A stretch of 64,000 bases of DNA from Corynebacterium otitidis ATCC 51513 (GCF_000296405.1 NZ_JH815193.1:219846-283845); one strand, 5' to 3'. Numbered from the stretch's first letter, positions 1 to 12,516 are shown. The notes: generated from the letters alone by a model not told the origin. A program made the numbers and translations.

Positions 1-346
1 ACAACAGACCTGGCACGACGCTTGCACACACAGCCATGCAGGCGCCGCGATCAAGTGCGCCCGGATCCGGGGCTACGCCCGGTAGCCCATCCGTAGCCGG
101 GCGTCTGCTACAGCTTGACACCAGACATAGGGACACCCCGGTCTGCTCTCACTTCGTTTAAGGGGGCTCGCTCAGGAACGTGATCCCTTGTGAAGTGCGA
201 AAACGCAGCTCCCCACCCGGTTCACCGGGTGGGGAGCTGCAGGATCCCTGTCAGGGGTGGTTGCTCGTTGTTAGCGTGTCGATCTGTGAATTTATTTTAG
301 TCTCGCGCTCGAGCGGCTCGCCGTCACAGTGGCGGCAGGGGTGCTG
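1..346. other. Non-coding region downstream of pheT
   Basis: I find no convincing gene here. The right part holds the pheT terminator (separate entry). The left part has a short dyad, TGCA-N10-TGCA at 23-40, and a GC-rich inverted repeat near 85-115. The dyad resembles half-sites of arginine-type operators, but its spacing does not fit the usual 18 bp ARG box. In corynebacteria the arg biosynthesis genes often follow pheT, so this stretch could be the promoter region of a minus-strand gene starting left of the window. That is inference from synteny only. Confidence 0.4.
200..240 (-). terminator. Intrinsic terminator after pheT
   Basis: A perfect 16 bp inverted repeat (205-220 paired with 225-240, loop TTCA) is followed on the minus strand by TTTT (200-203). 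It lies about 105 nt past the pheT stop codon and probably ends the pheST transcript. Confidence 0.85.
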
Positions 347-2878
347 CTACTCCCTCAGCTCCGCACCTAGTTTCTCTAGCGCCTGCTCCGCGATCGCGGC
401 TCGAACGCCGTTGACCTCGGTATCCGTCAACGTGCGGTCGGGCGCACGGAAGCGCAGCGTGAACGCCAGCGACTTGCGTCCCTCGCCCAACTGGTCCGAG
501 CGGTACACATCAAACAACGTCGCGTCCTCAAGCCACTCACCCGCCGCCGCAATGATCACCGCGCGCACTTTCGCAGCAGAGACCTCTGTATCGACAACCA
601 AGGCAATATCCTGGTGGAGCGCCGGGAACGACGACAGCACCGGCGCCGGCAGCACGTCTTCGATCGGCAGGGCGCTAAGGTCCAGCTCCATCGCGCAGGT
701 GCGCTCCGGCAGGCCCAGCTCCTGGAGCACCTTCGGGTGCAGCTCGCCCGCGTAGCCGACGACCACCCCGCCGACGGAGAGCTCCGCGCAGCGGCCCGGG
801 TGCCAGGGAGCGCGCTCCGCGTTTGCGACGCCCAGCTCGACGCCCGCGGTGCGGGCCACGAGGCGGGCGGACTCCACAGCGTCAGACCACGCGTAGCCGC
901 GGCCCTCGCCCCACGGGCCCGCCGGCACGACGGAGCCCGCGCCGACGGTCGCGACGTGCAGCGGCTGCGCCGGCAGGGAGCCGACGACCGCGGCGACCTC
1001 CTCCTCGGAGGGGCGCTTCTTCACCGAGGGCATCGGCGAGCGGTCCTCCCCGCGGAAGGAGACTTGCGCGACCGAGTAGAGCCGCGCGTCCGACAGGCCG
1101 CGGGCGACGTTGCGGCCCAGCGCCTCGAGCATCGCGGGCAGAAGCGTCGTCGCGAGCCGGTCGTAGTCCCGGTCGAGCGGGTTCTGCACCGCGACAGTGT
1201 TGCGCAGCGGGTCGTCGGCGTCGAGCCCCCAGCTATCGAAGACGGTGGCGTCGAGGAAGGGGCTGGGGATGATCTCGGCGTAGCCGTTGTAGGCCAGAGC
1301 GTGGCCCACGGCGCGGCGGCGGCGCTGCGCCGGGGTGAGCCCCCGCCCGCCGCGCGGGCTGGGGAGCTCGAGCGGGATGTCCTCGAGCCCCTCGAGGCGC
1401 ACGACCTCCTCGACGAGGTCGGCGGGCATGACGAGGTCGCCGCGCCACGTCGGCGGCGTCACGGTGAGGGTCTCCTCGCCCTCGACGGCGCAGCCCACCT
1501 CCTTGAGGCGCGCGACGACCGTCTCCCGCGGGTAGTCGACGCCGGCGACCGTCGCGGGCCGCGAGGCGGCCATCTCGATGCTCGCGGGCTCGGGCACGTC
1601 GCCGACGAGGGTGCGCCCGGCGGCGACCTCCCCGCCGCCGAGGCCCGCGAGCAGCCGCGCCGCGACGTCGAGCGCGGACTCGACGAGCGCGGGGTCGACG
1701 CCGCGCTCGAAGCGGCGGGAGGCCTCCGAGGGGAGCTTGTGGCGCTTCGCGGCGCGCGCGACGCCGAGCTCGTCCCAGCGGGCCGCCTCGAGGAGCACGG
1801 TGTCGGTGTCCTCGGCGATCTCCGTGCGCAGGCCGCCCATGACGCCCGCGAGCGAGACCGGCCCGCGGTCGTCGACGATGACGACGTCGTCCGGGTCAAG
1901 CTCGTGCTCGGTGTGGTCGAGGGTCTCCAGGCGCTCGCCGGCGGCGGCCTTGCGCACCACGAGCGGGCCCTCGACGCGGGCGGCGTCGAAGGCGTGCATC
2001 GGCTGGCCGAGGAGGATCATGACGAGGTTCGTCACGTCGGTCGCGACGTTGACCGGGCGGATCCCGGAGAGCATGAGGATGCGCTGCAGCCACAGCGGGG
2101 ACTCCGCGCCGGCCTTGACGCCGCGCACCTCGCGGAGCCCGAAGCGCGCCGCGCCGGTCTCCTCGCGCAGCTCCACGGGGAGCGCCTCGCCGGCGACCTC
2201 CGGGAGCGCCGCGCGCGGCACGTCCGCGCCGCGCGCCGCCGCGCTCAGCCCGACCTCCGGGTCGTCCTTGAGGTCGGTGAAGCTCAGCCCGAACGCGGAG
2301 GACAGCTCGCGGGTGAGGCCTCGGGCGGAGAGCGCGTAGCCGCGGTCCGGGGTGACGTTGACCTCGAAGACCGTGTCGTTAAGCCCGACGACGTCGCGGG
2401 CGTCGGTGCCCGGTGCGATGCCCGGGTTCGGGCCTAAGTCGATGATCCCGGAGTTCTGCTTGGTCGCGAGCCCGAGCTCCGCCGCGGAGGCGAGCATGCC
2501 CTCCGAGATGTGGTCGTAGGTCTTGCGCGGCTCGATGCGGAAGTCCCCGGGCAGCACCGCTCCCGGCAGGCACACCACGACGTGCGAGCCCTCGCGGAAG
2601 TTGCGCGCGCCGCAGATGATGCGCTGCGGCTCGCCGGTGCCGTTCGCGTCGCCCACGTCGACCGCGCAGTAGCGGATCGGCTTCTTGAACCCCTCGAGCT
2701 CCTCGATCGAGTCGACGCGGCCGACGACGATCGGGCCGGTCGACTCGGGGATCGGGGCGTAGCCCTCGGTCTCGAAGCCGACGCTCACGAAGCCGCGGTC
2801 GACCTCCTCCGAGGAGGGAGCGAAGCCCTCGTTGGCGTGGGCGAGGATGTCGGTGAGCCAGTTCTGCGAGATGAGCAC
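347..2878 (-). CDS. pheT: Phenylalanine--tRNA ligase beta subunit
   Basis: Beta chain of the cytoplasmic (alphabeta)2 enzyme that charges tRNA-Phe. The 843 residues match the usual bacterial length. The N-terminal tRNA-binding (EMAP-like) domain covers about residues 40-150 (CGARNFREGSHVVVCLPGAV), followed by B3/B4 editing domains (about 220-390), B5 (about 415-490, TPPTWRGDLVMPADLVEEVVR) and a C-terminal ferredoxin-fold anticodon-binding domain (about 750-843, ending near FRAPDRTLTDTEVN). The start is GTG, giving MLISQNWL, the expected beginning of this family. It lies 66 bp downstream of pheS and is surely co-transcribed with it. No irregularities are seen. Confidence 0.97.
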   Translation of the reverse strand: MLISQNWLTDILAHANEGFAPSSEEVDRGFVSVGFETEGYAPIPESTGPIVVGRVDSIEELEGFKKPIRYCAVDVGDANGTGEPQRIICGARNFREGSHVVVCLPGAVLPGDFRIEPRKTYDHISEGMLASAAELGLATKQNSGIIDLGPNPGIAPGTDARDVVGLNDTVFEVNVTPDRGYALSARGLTRELSSAFGLSFTDLKDDPEVGLSAAARGADVPRAALPEVAGEALPVELREETGAARFGLREVRGVKAGAESPLWLQRILMLSGIRPVNVATDVTNLVMILLGQPMHAFDAARVEGPLVVRKAAAGERLETLDHTEHELDPDDVVIVDDRGPVSLAGVMGGLRTEIAEDTDTVLLEAARWDELGVARAAKRHKLPSEASRRFERGVDPALVESALDVAARLLAGLGGGEVAAGRTLVGDVPEPASIEMAASRPATVAGVDYPRETVVARLKEVGCAVEGEETLTVTPPTWRGDLVMPADLVEEVVRLEGLEDIPLELPSPRGGRGLTPAQRRRRAVGHALAYNGYAEIIPSPFLDATVFDSWGLDADDPLRNTVAVQNPLDRDYDRLATTLLPAMLEALGRNVARGLSDARLYSVAQVSFRGEDRSPMPSVKKRPSEEEVAAVVGSLPAQPLHVATVGAGSVVPAGPWGEGRGYAWSDAVESARLVARTAGVELGVANAERAPWHPGRCAELSVGGVVVGYAGELHPKVLQELGLPERTCAMELDLSALPIEDVLPAPVLSSFPALHQDIALVVDTEVSAAKVRAVIIAAAGEWLEDATLFDVYRSDQLGEGRKSLAFTLRFRAPDRTLTDTEVNGVRAAIAEQALEKLGAELRE

Positions 2879-2944
2879 GTCTACTCCGTCAGCGGTCGGT
2901 CCGGGTTAGTTGAGTCGTCGTCTAGGTGCGGGGCGCGGCCGTGG

Positions 2945-4006
<1,062 letters not shown>

Positions 4007-4091
4007 CTATCTCGCAGGCGCGCTGCTCGTCTCGTACACGGTCACCCCCGGCGGCCGCCGCGAATGCCGCGCGGCCGCGGGCCGATAGAGA

Positions 4092-4928
4092 TCATAGCGC
4101 CCCGTCCCCGGCGGGCGCGGCGGCGGCCTGCGCCGCGGAGGACTCGTAGAGGAGGATCGCCGCCGCGGCGGCGAGGTTGAGCGACTCCGCCCCGCCGGAG
4201 AGCGGGATGCGCACCCGGTGGTCGGCGAGCGCCGCGATCTTCGGGTCGAGGCCGTGGGCCTCGTTGCCGAAGAGCCACGCGGTGGGCTTCGCCAGCGCCT
4301 CGCCCGCCTCGTTGAGGGGGAGCTCCCCGTCGCCGGCGCTCGCGAGCACGGTGAGCCCCTTGGCGTGGAGCTGGTCGACGAGCGCGGCCGGGTCGGTGTG
4401 GCGGGCGACGGGGATGTGGAACAGCGAGCCCGCCGACGCGCGCACGACCTTAGGGTTGTGCGGGTCGACGGACTCCCCGGCGAGCACGACGGCATCCGCG
4501 CCGAGCGCGTCCGAGGTGCGGATCAGGGTGCCGGCGTTGCCCGGCTCGGAGGCCCCCACCGGCACGGAGACCAACCGCGGGCTGCGACCCAAGGCCTCGC
4601 GCACCGGCCACGTCACCGGCCGGCACAAAGCGAAGATCCCCGGAGTCGTCACGGTGTCCGCGAGGGAGCGCGCCGCGCCCTCGGTAATCGGGTGGACGTA
4701 GCAGTCGAGGTTCGCCGACGCCTCGAGGATCTCCGCGAAGCGGTGGGCGGCGTCCTCGGTGGCGAACACGTCGCTCGCCGAGCCGGTGGCCACGGCCGCC
4801 TCGACGGCGTTCTCCCCCTCGGCGAGGAACGCCTCCTCCTTCTTGCGCGCGGCCGCGCGCTTGAGCTTCGCGGCCCTAACGATCCTGGGGGTGCGCTCGG
4901 TGAACGCCTCGTCGAAGTGGAGCTCCAT
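4092..4928 (-). CDS. TrmH/SpoU-family RNA 2'-O-methyltransferase
   Basis: Predicted SAM-dependent ribose methyltransferase of the SPOUT superfamily acting on rRNA or tRNA. With the ATG at 4926-4928 the protein has 278 residues. An N-terminal substrate-binding domain (about 10-95, with EAFLAEGENAVEAA) is followed by the knotted domain. The three SpoU motifs are present: motif 1 near residue 130 (SEPGNAGTLIRTSDALGAD), motif 2 (WLFGNEAHGL) and motif 3 (IPLSGGAESLNLAAAAAI). Reading can continue upstream without a stop, but that part runs into rplT on the same strand and has no family resemblance. TAGGTT at 4937-4942 lies 8 nt before the ATG, so the mRNA may be leaderless. The exact target (RlmB, TrmH or TsnR type) cannot be told here. 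Confidence 0.9.
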   Translation of the reverse strand: MELHFDEAFTERTPRIVRAAKLKRAAARKKEEAFLAEGENAVEAAVATGSASDVFATEDAAHRFAEILEASANLDCYVHPITEGAARSLADTVTTPGIFALCRPVTWPVREALGRSPRLVSVPVGASEPGNAGTLIRTSDALGADAVVLAGESVDPHNPKVVRASAGSLFHIPVARHTDPAALVDQLHAKGLTVLASAGDGELPLNEAGEALAKPTAWLFGNEAHGLDPKIAALADHRVRIPLSGGAESLNLAAAAAILLYESSAAQAAAAPAGDGAL

Positions 4929-4936
4929 GGCGCCCC

Positions 4937-4942
4937 AACCTA
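4937..4942 (-). promoter_or_regulatory. -10 hexamer, probably leaderless start of the SpoU gene
   Basis: TAGGTT on the minus strand ends 8 nt before the ATG at 4928, and no Shine-Dalgarno fits between them. This matches the TANNNT rule for actinobacterial leaderless promoters. Confidence 0.5.
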
Positions 4943-5002
4943 GCAGGCGCCCCTCCCCCGCCCCTCGGCCCGGCGGCGCGGCCGCGCGGGAGGCGGCGAA
5001 GA

Positions 5003-5056
5003 AGACGAAAGCCCGCGCCCGCCGCCGACCGGTTGAGGGTCGGGGCGGGCGCGGGC
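5003..5056 (-). terminator. Intrinsic terminator of the infC-rpmI-rplT operon
   Basis: A long GC-rich hairpin spans 5011-5056: a 13 bp outer stem, a one-base bulge and a 6 bp inner stem around a 7 nt loop. On the minus strand it is followed by a T-rich stretch (TTTCGTCTTC) and lies about 30 nt past the rplT stop. Confidence 0.8.
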
Positions 5057-5086
5057 GGTGACGCCGCTTGAAGGCGGAGGCGCTAG

Positions 5087-5470
5087 TTACGCGGCCTTCG
5101 GGGCGTTGACGTCCTCCGGCAGGGCGGCCTTGGCCTGCTCGCAGATCGCGGAGAACGCGTCGAAGTCGTTGACGGCGAGCTCCGCGAGGATCTTGCGGTC
5201 GACCTCGATCTCGGCGAGGCGCAGGCCCTGGATGAGCCGGTTGTATGTGATGCCGTTGAGCCGGGCGCCGGCGTTGATGCGCTGGATCCACAGGCGGCGG
5301 AACTGGCCCTTGCGGGCGCGGCGGTCCCGGTAGGCGTAGGTGCGGGAGTGGAGCCACTGCTCCTTCGCGCGCCGGTAGAGGCGCGAGCGGACCCCGCGGT
5401 AGCCCTTGGCGGATTTCAGGATCTCGCGACGCTTCTTCTTCGCATTCACCGAACGCTTAACACGTGCCAC
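5087..5470 (-). CDS. rplT: 50S ribosomal protein L20
   Basis: Early-assembly protein of the large ribosomal subunit that binds 23S rRNA; in several bacteria it also represses its own operon. The 127 residues fit actinobacterial L20. The basic N-terminal extension ([19 protein letters not shown]) and the core ([20 protein letters not shown], then [19 protein letters not shown]) are diagnostic. The C-terminal tail after NAPKAA is short. Last gene of infC-rpmI-rplT, 84 nt after rpmI. Confidence 0.97.
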   Translation of the reverse strand: MARVKRSVNAKKKRREILKSAKGYRGVRSRLYRRAKEQWLHSRTYAYRDRRARKGQFRRLWIQRINAGARLNGITYNRLIQGLRLAEIEVDRKILAELAVNDFDAFSAICEQAKAALPEDVNAPKAA

Positions 5471-5554
5471 AGTTGTACTTCCTCACAGATGCTTGTCGGG
5501 TGGCGGTTGGGGCCCAACCGCGGGTGATTAGGGCTTTGAGGGCGAATGCGGGCT

Positions 5555-5749
5555 CTAGCCCTGCCCGGTGAGCCTCTTGACGCGCTTCACGTCGTTGCGG
5601 TGGACGTCGACGCTCCCCTTGAGCCGGCGGGTGCGCTTGGAGGGCTTGTGCTCCAGCAGGTGGCGCTTGTTCGCCTGGTCGCGGCGCAGCTTGCCCGAAC
5701 CGGTCTTCTTGAAGCGCTTCGCCGCGCCCTTGTGCGTCTTCTGCTTCAT
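5555..5749 (-). CDS. rpmI: 50S ribosomal protein L35
   Basis: Small basic protein of the large ribosomal subunit, 64 residues as usual. The start [20 protein letters not shown] and the central [14 protein letters not shown] segment are typical of L35. It lies between infC (46 nt upstream) and rplT (84 nt downstream), the standard arrangement. Confidence 0.97.
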   Translation of the reverse strand: MKQKTHKGAAKRFKKTGSGKLRRDQANKRHLLEHKPSKRTRRLKGSVDVHRNDVKRVKRLTGQG

Positions 5750-5795
5750 CAGCTCTGTGTCCTTACTTTTCTCGACGAACCGAGGTCGACGTCGG

Positions 5796-6317
5796 TTACT
5801 TCTTGCCCTTGCGGATCGGCCCGAGGACCATCGTCATGTTGCGGCCGTCCTGCTTCGGCTTGGACTGCACGGTGCCGACGTCGGCGACGTCGTCGGCAAG
5901 CCGGGCGAGCATGTTCAGGCCCAGCTCGGGGCGGGACTGCTCGCGGCCGCGGAACATGATCGTGACCTTGACCTTGGAGCCCTTCTCAAGGAAACGCACC
6001 ACGTTACCCTTTTTCGTCTCATAATCGTGGTCATCGATCTTGGGACGAAACTTCTGCTCCTTGACTACAGTTTGCTGCTGATTCCGGCGCGCGGCACGGG
6101 CCTTCTGGTCCTGCTCGTACCGGTATTTTCCGTAGTCCATGATCTTGCAGACCGGCGGTTTCGCCTTCGGGGCGACCTCCACCAGGTCGAGATCAGCTTC
6201 GTAGGCGAGCTTGCGGGCGTCATCGGTGCGGACGATGCCGACCTGTTCCCCGCCGGGCCCGACCAGTCGTACCTCGCGAACTCGGATTCGCTCATTGATG
6301 CGAGCTTCAGCGCTAAT
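5796..6317 (-). CDS. infC: Translation initiation factor IF-3, ATT start codon
   Basis: IF-3 binds the 30S subunit, prevents premature subunit joining and rejects wrong start codons. Starting at ATT (6315-6317) the protein has 173 residues and begins [20 protein letters not shown], the conserved actinobacterial N-terminus. GAGGAG lies 7 nt upstream of this ATT. A start at the first GTG (6180-6182) would delete most of the N-terminal domain and has no ribosome site. The two domains are joined by a lysine-rich linker; the C-terminal domain holds [20 protein letters not shown] starts are classic for infC because IF-3 itself discriminates against them, giving autorepression; the same is inferred here. 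First gene of infC-rpmI-rplT. Confidence 0.93.
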   Translation of the reverse strand: MSAEARINERIRVREVRLVGPGGEQVGIVRTDDARKLAYEADLDLVEVAPKAKPPVCKIMDYGKYRYEQDQKARAARRNQQQTVVKEQKFRPKIDDHDYETKKGNVVRFLEKGSKVKVTIMFRGREQSRPELGLNMLARLADDVADVGTVQSKPKQDGRNMTMVLGPIRKGKK

Positions 6318-6640
6318 GTGTACTCCTCAAGTAGCTGGGTAAATAAGCGTGCATGTCGTACCGCACCACAGTCTACGAGGATCCCAAGCCCAAAAAATCC
6401 TGCCCCCGATTGCTCGGGGACAGGAGACATCGCGCCCGGCCCCGGGACCGCTGGCCCGGGCACGCACCTGTGCCCGGATAACAGTCCCGTCGCCGTGGCT
6501 ATCAACCTGTAGCCAACCCGCATCGGGGCGGCGTGAGGTGGGATGTTCTCCTCTTTGTGGTCCGGGGGCGACCCTGAGAGTACCGGGACTGCCCCGCAAG
6601 ACGGCAACGCCTGGCATGCTAACACGCCGCTGGCCGCGGC
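6318..6640 (-). promoter_or_regulatory. Long infC leader containing an intrinsic terminator (candidate attenuator)
   Basis: About 320 nt without a convincing gene separate infC from the next start. On the minus strand an 11 bp hairpin (6399-6424, one G-T wobble, loop GCAA) is followed directly by six T (6392-6397), a textbook intrinsic terminator. It sits about 75 nt upstream of the infC start and points towards it. Further upstream the leader is GC-rich and could form competing structures. A -10-like TAGCAT lies near 6615-6620. A small frame starting near 6521 (MRVGYRLIATATG...) reads through the hairpin, but its ribosome site is poor. The layout suggests transcription attenuation of the IF3-L35-L20 operon; alternatively the hairpin ends an unrecognised small RNA. 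Confidence 0.6.
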
Positions 6641-6677
6641 GCCAGTCGGCGTAGGGGGTGCGGCGCCGGCGGCGGGC

Positions 6678-7709
6678 TTAGGGGTTGAGGCGCTCGACGC
6701 CGGCGGTCGCCTGCGTGATCCGCGCGGCCGGCTTCCTCGTGGCCGGCTCGACGGCCTCCCCGCCGGGGGCGAGCTGGGCGCCCGGCTCGTCCTCGCGGTC
6801 GGCGGGCTCGTCCTCGTCCCCCGGTTCGGCGGGCGGCTCGTCGCACGCGGGGGTCGGGTCGACGAGGCCCTCGGCGCGGATCTTTTCGATGCCCTGGGCG
6901 ACGGCGTCGAGGACCTCGATGGCCTCCTCGGCGTCCTCGTCGAGCGGGTGCGCGATGATCGCCATGCCCTCGGTGTCGACGGTGCCGAGCTGCTGATTGG
7001 TGTAGAGCCCGTCGTCGCTCTCGCCCCAGCCGCCCTTGGCGATGGCGTCGTCGATCGCCGCGAGCCCGTAGGTGTGCTCCTCGACGAGGTCGCCCATCCG
7101 CTCCGCGACGGGCTCGGCGCCCTCTAAGCACGTGAGGTGGGAGGCGAAGCGCGCCTGGTTGAGCAGCGGCCACTCGAGCATGCCGAACAGGTCGGAGTCG
7201 CCGGTCTCGATCTGGCGGAGCATCTGCTCGACGATCTCGGTGTCGTCGCCGCCGTCGCGCAGCACCTCCTCGACCTTGCCGGCGGCGCTCAGCCCCCCGC
7301 CGAGCGCGTTCCACAGGGCGCTGGCCGCGTCGTTGTCGGAGGCGCGGATCGCCGCGTCGAGGACCTCGTCCTCGGCGACGTCTTCGCGCACCGCGGCGAT
7401 CGCGATGGGCACCTTGATCGTCGACCACGCCTGGGCGGTCGCCTCGTCGCCGGTGGTGACCACGGCGTCGCCGCTGGCGACGGCCATGGCGACCTCGGCG
7501 TCGAAGGAGCCCTCGAGCTGCTCCTGAAGCTCGCCGAGCGCCTCGGCGAGGGCGGCGCGACGCTCGTCCGGGTTCGCGGGCGCCTCCTCGGCGGGCGCCG
7601 CGCTGGGGGTGTCGTTCTTCTCGGGCTCGCCGTCCTCCCCCGACGCGCAGCCGCTAAGGGCGGCGACGGCGAGGAGGCCCGCGGCGAGGCGGAGGTTCGC
7701 TCTCATCAC
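6678..7709 (-). CDS. Beta-lactamase-fold (penicillin-recognising) lipoprotein
   Basis: Exported lipoprotein of 343 residues with a serine beta-lactamase/transpeptidase-like fold. A signal peptide ends in a lipobox with Cys21 (LSGC), so it should be anchored to the outer face of the plasma membrane. The SxxK motif is S96-T-I-K99, an SDN motif is at 124-126, and a KGG-type third motif lies near residue 208 (AIAKGGWGES). I see no clear omega-loop Glu, so efficient beta-lactam hydrolysis is doubtful; similar mycobacterial lipoproteins (LppW type) have unknown function. The last 60 or so residues are acidic and proline-rich, like a cell-wall spacer. Single gene between uvrA and infC, all on the minus strand. 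Confidence 0.75.
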   Translation of the reverse strand: MMRANLRLAAGLLAVAALSGCASGEDGEPEKNDTPSAAPAEEAPANPDERRAALAEALGELQEQLEGSFDAEVAMAVASGDAVVTTGDEATAQAWSTIKVPIAIAAVREDVAEDEVLDAAIRASDNDAASALWNALGGGLSAAGKVEEVLRDGGDDTEIVEQMLRQIETGDSDLFGMLEWPLLNQARFASHLTCLEGAEPVAERMGDLVEEHTYGLAAIDDAIAKGGWGESDDGLYTNQQLGTVDTEGMAIIAHPLDEDAEEAIEVLDAVAQGIEKIRAEGLVDPTPACDEPPAEPGDEDEPADREDEPGAQLAPGGEAVEPATRKPAARITQATAGVERLNP

Positions 7710-7754
7710 CCGGGCAGTCTACCCCCGTTCGGGCTACTCGCTAACAGCGCCGGC

Positions 7755-10619
<2,865 letters not shown>

Positions 10620-10726
10620 GAAACCCCCCGATCTTCGCGAACCGGCCCTCGCATTTAAGGCCGCTGAACTGTGCGTTCCCGCCCGGCCGGGCCGCTCATC
10701 GTCGGCGGCCGGGCGCGGGACTGCCC

Positions 10727-10732
10727 TATTCT
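10727..10732 (+). promoter_or_regulatory. -10 hexamer, probably leaderless
   Basis: TATTCT ends 7 nt before the ATG at 10740 with no room for a ribosome site, so transcription should start at or next to the start codon. Confidence 0.6.
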
Positions 10733-10739
10733 AGGCGCC

Positions 10740-11441
10740 ATGACGGACTCCACCCCCAGCGGCACGAGCGGCGAGAACACCTTCCGCTCCGGGCTGAGTA
10801 AGAAGAAACCCGCGCCCGACGACGCGCTCGCCGGCCGGGACCTCGGCGCGGACCTTAACCTCGCGCGGGCCGCCGTCGACCCCATGGACAACAACGTCTA
10901 CCTCCTCCACGAGGACGGCCGCGGCCTGCTCATCGACGCGCCCGGCGACCCCGAGGCGATCGAAAAGCTCGCCGAGAAGGCCGGCGTTTCGGTCGAGACG
11001 ATCCTTATCACCCACCGGCACAACGACCACACCGGCGCGCTCGAGCGCCTCGTGAAGTCGACGGGCGCCAAGGTGGTGGCCTCCTACCTCGACGCGCCGG
11101 CGATCCCCGTCGCCCCGGACGTCGAGCTGCGCCACGGCGACACGATCTCGTTTGCCGAGCGCGAGCTGCCCGTCGCGGTGCTGCGCGGCCACACCCCCGG
11201 CGGGCTCGCGCTCGCAGCTCGGGTCGACGAGCGCGTCCACCTCTTCGTCGGGGACTCGCTGTTTCCCGACGGGCTCGGCAAGACCGTCTCCGAGGGCGAC
11301 TTCGCGCGCCTCTTTCGGGACGTCACCGCCCGCCTCTTCGACGTCTTCGACGACGCCGTCGTCCACCCGGGCCACGGCAAGGACACGACGCTGTCGGCCG
11401 AGCGGCCCAAGCTCGACGAGTGGTGGCAGCGGCGCTGGTAG
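10740..11441 (+). CDS. MBL-fold metallo-hydrolase
   Basis: Metallo-beta-lactamase superfamily hydrolase, 233 residues from the ATG at 10740. The zinc motif HxHxDH is clear near residue 94 (ITHRHNDHTGAL); later ligands are likely the His in LRGHTPGG, the Asp in VGDSLFPDG and the His in HPGHGKDT. The protein resembles hydroxyacylglutathione-hydrolase-like members; the substrate is unknown. No signal peptide is seen, so it is cytoplasmic. A longer reading from upstream is possible but the -10 box TATTCT at 10727-10732 argues against it. In corynebacteria this gene usually sits next to uvrA, as here. Confidence 0.85.
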   Translation: MTDSTPSGTSGENTFRSGLSKKKPAPDDALAGRDLGADLNLARAAVDPMDNNVYLLHEDGRGLLIDAPGDPEAIEKLAEKAGVSVETILITHRHNDHTGALERLVKSTGAKVVASYLDAPAIPVAPDVELRHGDTISFAERELPVAVLRGHTPGGLALAARVDERVHLFVGDSLFPDGLGKTVSEGDFARLFRDVTARLFDVFDDAVVHPGHGKDTTLSAERPKLDEWWQRRW

Positions 11442-11563
11442 CGCCCCGCCGCGGGCCGGGCGGCGGGGGTGACCCGGCGTCCCCGGCGGCGGCCGGCGTG
11501 GCCGGCGACACGCTACACTCGGTAGCTAGCGCACGTGAGTCGAGTGCTTATAAGGATTGGTGA

Positions 11564-12478
11564 ATGATGATTCGTAAGATTGCCAGGCCGCTTCTGGCCT
11601 CCGCGTACGTCATCGACGGCGTGGACTCCCTCGTCAACACCCGGGAGCAGGTCGAGGGCACCCGGAAGCTGCTCCAGCAGGTGGGCACCTTCCTGCCCAC
11701 CGACGTCACCCGGCAGCTCGCCGACTCCCCGGAGACCACCATCCGGGTGCTCGGCGGCACGAAGGTCGGCGCCGGCACGCTGCTCTCGCTGGGCAAGCTC
11801 CCGCGGCTGTCGGCCGCGGTGCTCGCCGCGACGACCGTGCCGACGATCCTCACCCGCTACGCGTTCTGGGACGCCGACAGCGAGGAGGACAGTGCCAGCA
11901 AGAAGGTCGGCTTCACCTCGCACGTCGCCCTGCTCGGCGGGCTCGCGATCACCAGCGTCGACACCGAGGGCAAGCCCTCGCTCTCCTACCGGGCCTCGAA
12001 GGCCGGGAAGAAGGCGCGCAAGAAGGCCGGCAAGGTCACCTCCGGCTCGTCGAGCTCGTTCGCCGACTCGGCGCGCGACTTCCTCTCCGACGCGTCCGAC
12101 CGCGCCCAGGAGGCCGCCTCCAAGGCGCAGGAGTACGTCGACGACAACAAGGACGACTGGATCGACGCCGCGAAGTCCGGCGCGCAGAAGGTCTCCGAGA
12201 CGGTCTCCGATTACACCGACCGCGCCGTCGACTACTTCAACGACAACAAGGACGACTGGCTCGCCGCCGCGCAGGACAACGCCAAGACCGCCCGCAAGGG
12301 CGTCGTCAAGGCCGCCGCGAAGGCGCAGGACCGCGCCGACGAGGTGCTCGCCAAGGCGGACAAAAAGTCCGGCCGCAAGGCGAAGAAGCTGCGCAAGAAG
12401 GCCTCCTCGCTGCAGAAGGACGCCGACAAGGCGCTCAACAAGGCGAAGAAGAAGCTGCGCAAGTACGACCTCGTCTAG
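11564..12478 (+). CDS. DoxX-family membrane protein with long lysine/alanine-rich tail
   Basis: The first 150 residues look like a DoxX-type small membrane protein: RKIARPLLASAYVIDGVDSL at the start, then hydrophobic stretches with LGGTKVGAGTLLSLGKLP and FTSHVALLGGLAIT. The remaining 150 residues are hydrophilic, rich in Lys, Ala, Asp and Ser, probably helical, and contain an internal repeat (DNKDDW followed by I/L and AA, twice about 37 residues apart). The extremely basic C-terminus (about 250-304) could bind nucleic acid or acidic polymers. Start ATG at 11564 (or the next ATG), AAGGA upstream; TACACT at 11514-11519 may be its -10. Function unknown. Confidence 0.7.
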   Translation: MMIRKIARPLLASAYVIDGVDSLVNTREQVEGTRKLLQQVGTFLPTDVTRQLADSPETTIRVLGGTKVGAGTLLSLGKLPRLSAAVLAATTVPTILTRYAFWDADSEEDSASKKVGFTSHVALLGGLAITSVDTEGKPSLSYRASKAGKKARKKAGKVTSGSSSSFADSARDFLSDASDRAQEAASKAQEYVDDNKDDWIDAAKSGAQKVSETVSDYTDRAVDYFNDNKDDWLAAAQDNAKTARKGVVKAAAKAQDRADEVLAKADKKSGRKAKKLRKKASSLQKDADKALNKAKKKLRKYDLV

Positions 12479-12516
12479 TCCCCCGCGACTAGCCGGGCGC
12501 ATCTCCTTCCAGCGCT

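Noticed and set aside
614..2437. Long plus-strand open frame opposite pheT
   Set aside because: Arg/Ala/Glu-rich translation with no motif; pheT on the other strand is unambiguous.
6065..6625. Minus-strand frame overlapping the infC start and leader
   Set aside because: It overlaps infC out of frame, lacks a good ribosome site and reads through the terminator hairpin. Only its first part could be a leader peptide, which I mention as a possibility.
7494..7709. Calling the penicillin-recognising lipoprotein a beta-lactamase resistance gene
   Set aside because: SxxK and SDN are present but no omega-loop Glu is evident, so antibiotic resistance cannot be claimed.
11580..12470. CRISPR-like or coding repeat from the Lys/Ala-rich tail
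   Set aside because: The periodicity comes from Lys/Ala/Asp codons; there are no identical direct repeats with regular spacers anywhere in the window.
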